This document shows positions 61,651-64,000 of a DNA stretch of 64,000 nt, in pieces. Below the pieces are notes generated by a model. It was given only the letters and a program-made list of their open reading frames with translations, had not been told where the DNA came from and ran no database searches. The translations under genes were made by a program, and so were the position numbers. The stretch is from Chromobotia macracanthus (taxonomy: Eukaryota > Chordata > Actinopteri > Cypriniformes > Botiidae), in assembly GCA_036877525.1 (NCBI GenBank), contig JAZGTH010000073.1:868001-932000 (forward strand). Reading direction: 5' to 3'. Within the stretch, counting starts at the first letter, position 1; every line of letters begins with the position of its first letter.

Positions 61651-61932
61651 GGGGCAGCGATGTTTGGTGCCACCTGAAAAAATGAAGACTCAAAAGCAAA
61701 GTGCCTTTTTCAAATAACTATATTCAGAGATTTTCCCTTTGTTCTATATGTTTCCATCTGTTTCTACATGCTGCAACTAAAGTGAAACCAAGTGTAGCTT
61801 TAAGCAAACCAGAATGAGTAGTTGTGGCATTGTGTGTTTCTGGACTGCTCATACACTACTGTTTAAATTTATCTAGAAAGAATCGAGACATTTACAATCA
61901 GTTAATCTGTGGTTTTCTCTCTTTTATTCCAG

Positions 61933-62212
61933 TGCCATGGACCCCGTGAGAAAACACTTCTGAGTTTGTAGTGCCAGCCGGTCATCTATCTTGCACTCTC
62001 CATTCTCCTCGTCCTGGTCATCTTCACAGCTGTAATTTTGAACGCTCCATTTTTACACTGCTGTTCACTGGAACTTCAGAAGCAAAAGCAAACATCACTG
62101 CTCTTATCCTCATTACAAAGGTTACAAGAAGGCTGTTTGACAATGGCAAGGCTTTCGTCTGTCACAGCCGTTTTGACTGGAATCTTCATTGTTTTAGAAC
62201 TCTGTGCTGGAG
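61933..62212 (+). CDS. bmpr1a: bmpr1a first coding exon (signal peptide)
   Basis: Exon from acceptor ttttattccag to donor gtaagg. The leader part carries one short upstream frame (ATG 61937 to TGA 61963, eight codons). The main ATG is at 62143 and encodes MARLSSVTAVLTGIFIVLEL plus CAG, a typical signal peptide for a secreted or type I membrane protein. Coding ends at base 70 in phase 1. Human BMPR1A also ends its first coding exon in phase 1, at base 67, right after the signal peptide. With the OPN4-LDB3 synteny this identifies the gene, although the peptide itself is not distinctive. Confidence 0.75.
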
Positions 62213-64000
62213 GTAAGGGTCTTTTTTTTTTTTTTTACTAAACACCCTTTCTTTACACATTCACAGTAGTTTTAGCTTATATTCAAACTGTTTACATAAA
62301 CCAAGCTCAGATTTAAATATCTTATAAGTATTCAAAGACAGTGCCTTTTGTCTTGACAGCAAAAAGAAAATTTATTTTTGTCATAGTGACCCCCGAAGTA
62401 ACAGTAGTACGTTTAGTCATTTCAGGCAGGCAAATTATAGAGTCAGTTAAAACCACTGCTGCATCATTTTCTTCAATGTTTCAAGGTTAAACTACAGCTA
62501 AAGGAATGCTGATTGTTTTGTTTTGAACCATATGTTCTTTTGCATTGCATGCATGCTTTTTATTCTCAATGGCCTTTGCTTTGATGTGATTTGGAATACG
62601 ACAAGGCAGAAGTCAGATGTTCCCGCTAAATGTTTCCATATGTTTAATAATGTGATGTTTACTGATGTCTAAGAAAACTGATACCTTTGTTTAATAGAAA
62701 AGCCCCCTATGAGCCCAACAAAATTATTCTGTTTTTACAGTGAACTCAGCAGAGACCGCTGTAAAGGCCGCTTGTGATCAGCCAATGAGCTGTGAAGGCA
62801 AATGGCAAGAGTTGATAACTTTGAAGGCAGTTTTATAGTACATGAAAAAAGAAATTTAGGAGGATGAAACTGGCCTACAGCTTAATATCGTAGCCCATGT
62901 TGTTTTTGTTAGCATATTGTAATTCTAAATCCTTGTTCATGTGAAGAAACTACTTTGAACTGATAGCTAGACCATAATCTGATACCTCTGTTGTTTGTTT
63001 ACCCATGCCACAGAGTTCAAAAGACATCTATGTTGTAGTGAGTCAGCCCTGAACCATGAGCCTCTCAGAGGCCTCCCACTAAAGGAAGCTGTTGAAGTGA
63101 TTGTTGCCGCTCTCACTTCCTTTTTTAGCACATTAACCATTTCCTTTATGGCACTGTCACAATTCCTAGTGAGTACAAACTATCCCAAACACTCCGTTTA
63201 CCGGAAATACTCAAACCTTTTTGTGCTGTTGATCTTTAGATAAAAACCCCAAATAAGCATGATCAGATTTACAAGATTACAAGTGGCTTGATTACAATCC
63301 CACAGGGGCCAAAGAGTTTTGCTACTGAATATTTTTTTTGTCTTTTGTCTAGTTTTGAGAAACAACCAAGATATTAGTATTAAAACTTATGTTTGTACAT
63401 TTATTTCTTTTGTTTGTTTTTGGTGAAAAATCTGCCAAAGGCTATTTCAGTTGACAAAGTAGTTGAGAGAAAGTCTTGTGACTTTCCCCATAGTCAGATT
63501 TTTAAAGGCTCAGTTTTCTTGTAGAGTTCATGTTATATCAAACACCAGTCTTAATGTCCTTGTGGATGTATTTTTGTACAGATGCAGCAAAAAAGTAGAA
63601 GATGGTTGAAACCAGAGCTCTGAACATTTGACTTTTTAGTTTGCAGTTGTTTCTCGCAGTGTTAGAGATGTCTAACTGCTAGTTATATACCTCTATAGTA
63701 CATCTTTCTTACCTTGCTCATCAGAAGCAGCCCTGAGATGTAATTTCAGGCAGGTGTCTGAACCTCTGAAACTTAATCGTACAGAAAGAGAGGTGACATT
63801 GGGGACTGAAAGCCATCGGTTGGCTCCACAGTCCAAAGTGCTTGTTTTTCTAAGCAATTGTAGACTTCAGTTTGGTTTAAATTGCGAATGGGGTGAGCAC
63901 TCCTCCTAGGGGAGAAGTATGTTTTAAATGCAGCCTCTGGTTTTTCTCTTTCACAGAGGTGATCAAATGAACGAAAGTAGACAACAATTCCCCAATATCC
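62143..64000 (+). CDS. bmpr1a: BMP receptor type 1A, 5' part only
   Basis: Type I serine/threonine kinase receptor for BMP ligands at the cell surface, by synteny and exon structure. Only the signal peptide exon (coding 62143-62212) and the start of the next exon (63959-64000) lie in the window. The cysteine-rich ligand-binding domain, the transmembrane helix, the GS box and the kinase lie beyond the right edge and cannot be checked. Confidence 0.75.
62213..63958 (+). other. bmpr1a: bmpr1a intron after the signal-peptide exon
   Basis: 1.7 kb, AT-rich, no exon or repeat recognised. Confidence 0.6.
63959..64000 (+). CDS. bmpr1a: bmpr1a second coding exon, cut by window edge
   Basis: After a pyrimidine-rich tract, acceptor cacagag at 63957-63958 keeps the frame: GDQMNESRQQFPNI. 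The AG two bases earlier would give an immediate stop (TGA), so 63959 is preferred. It would be the start of the mature extracellular domain. Confidence 0.5.

Larger units (their letters stand above)
54994..61932 (+). other. bmpr1a: bmpr1a first intron(s)
   Basis: About 7 kb with no coding exon I can support. It contains a candidate non-coding exon at 58299-58432 and a possible conserved element at 61380-61650. The block at 56510-56800 is also richer in G/C than its surroundings, but I cannot say why. Confidence 0.5.

Noticed and set aside
63957..64000. Use of the earlier AG (63955-63956) as acceptor of the second bmpr1a coding exon
   Set aside because: It would place an in-frame TGA after three codons. 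The AG at 63957-63958 keeps the frame open.

Overview
The window is vertebrate nuclear DNA, almost certainly from a teleost fish and possibly an otophysan. It is AT-rich, its genes have many small exons with GT-AG introns, and it carries fish-type dispersed repeats (an L2-like LINE tail, a tRNA-derived SINE, several small inverted-repeat elements). Three genes lie in a row on the + strand: melanopsin (opn4), the sarcomeric Z-disc PDZ-LIM protein ldb3 (ZASP/Cypher), and the start of the type I BMP receptor gene bmpr1a. OPN4-LDB3-BMPR1A is also the gene order on human chromosome 10q23, so this is conserved synteny. I cannot assign the a or b teleost paralogue from sequence alone.

Layout. 1-880 looks like the 3' end of an upstream + strand transcript, with AATAAA at 854. 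880-6080 is intergenic and holds decayed SINE pieces. opn4 runs from 6296 to 19561: 11 coding exons, 590 residues, every exon phase joined by reading. It is followed by a 3' UTR that probably ends near 21245. 21246-24780 is intergenic with one block resembling a conserved non-coding element. A muscle-type promoter near 24785 precedes ldb3, whose coding exons span 25177-52174. bmpr1a has a CpG-rich, CCAAT-containing leader near 54430-54993, possible non-coding exons in a 7 kb first intron, the signal-peptide exon (ATG at 62143) and the first bases of the next coding exon at 63959. It then leaves the window.

The richest part is the splicing layout of ldb3. The sequence supports two alternative ZASP-motif modules that start in the same phase and end in the same phase: a single 272-nt exon at 37177-37448, or a 23-nt microexon (39108-39130) plus a 204-nt exon (39903-40106). 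It also supports a candidate 30-nt cassette exon (40749-40778), an alternative last exon that ends a LIM-less short protein (42684-42780), and the long form with three LIM domains (659 residues). TGCATG, the Rbfox binding hexamer, lies about 40-85 nt downstream of three of these alternative exons. A long pyrimidine tract precedes the 204-nt exon. Together these read like a muscle splicing code.

Other points of interest are a TG-repeat that replaces the usual polypyrimidine tract before opn4 exon 3, intron-retention stops that could shorten the opn4 tail, several CTCF-like motifs (one inside opn4 coding sequence), and several hairpins and foldback elements. No RNA genes, CRISPR arrays or prokaryotic features were seen.
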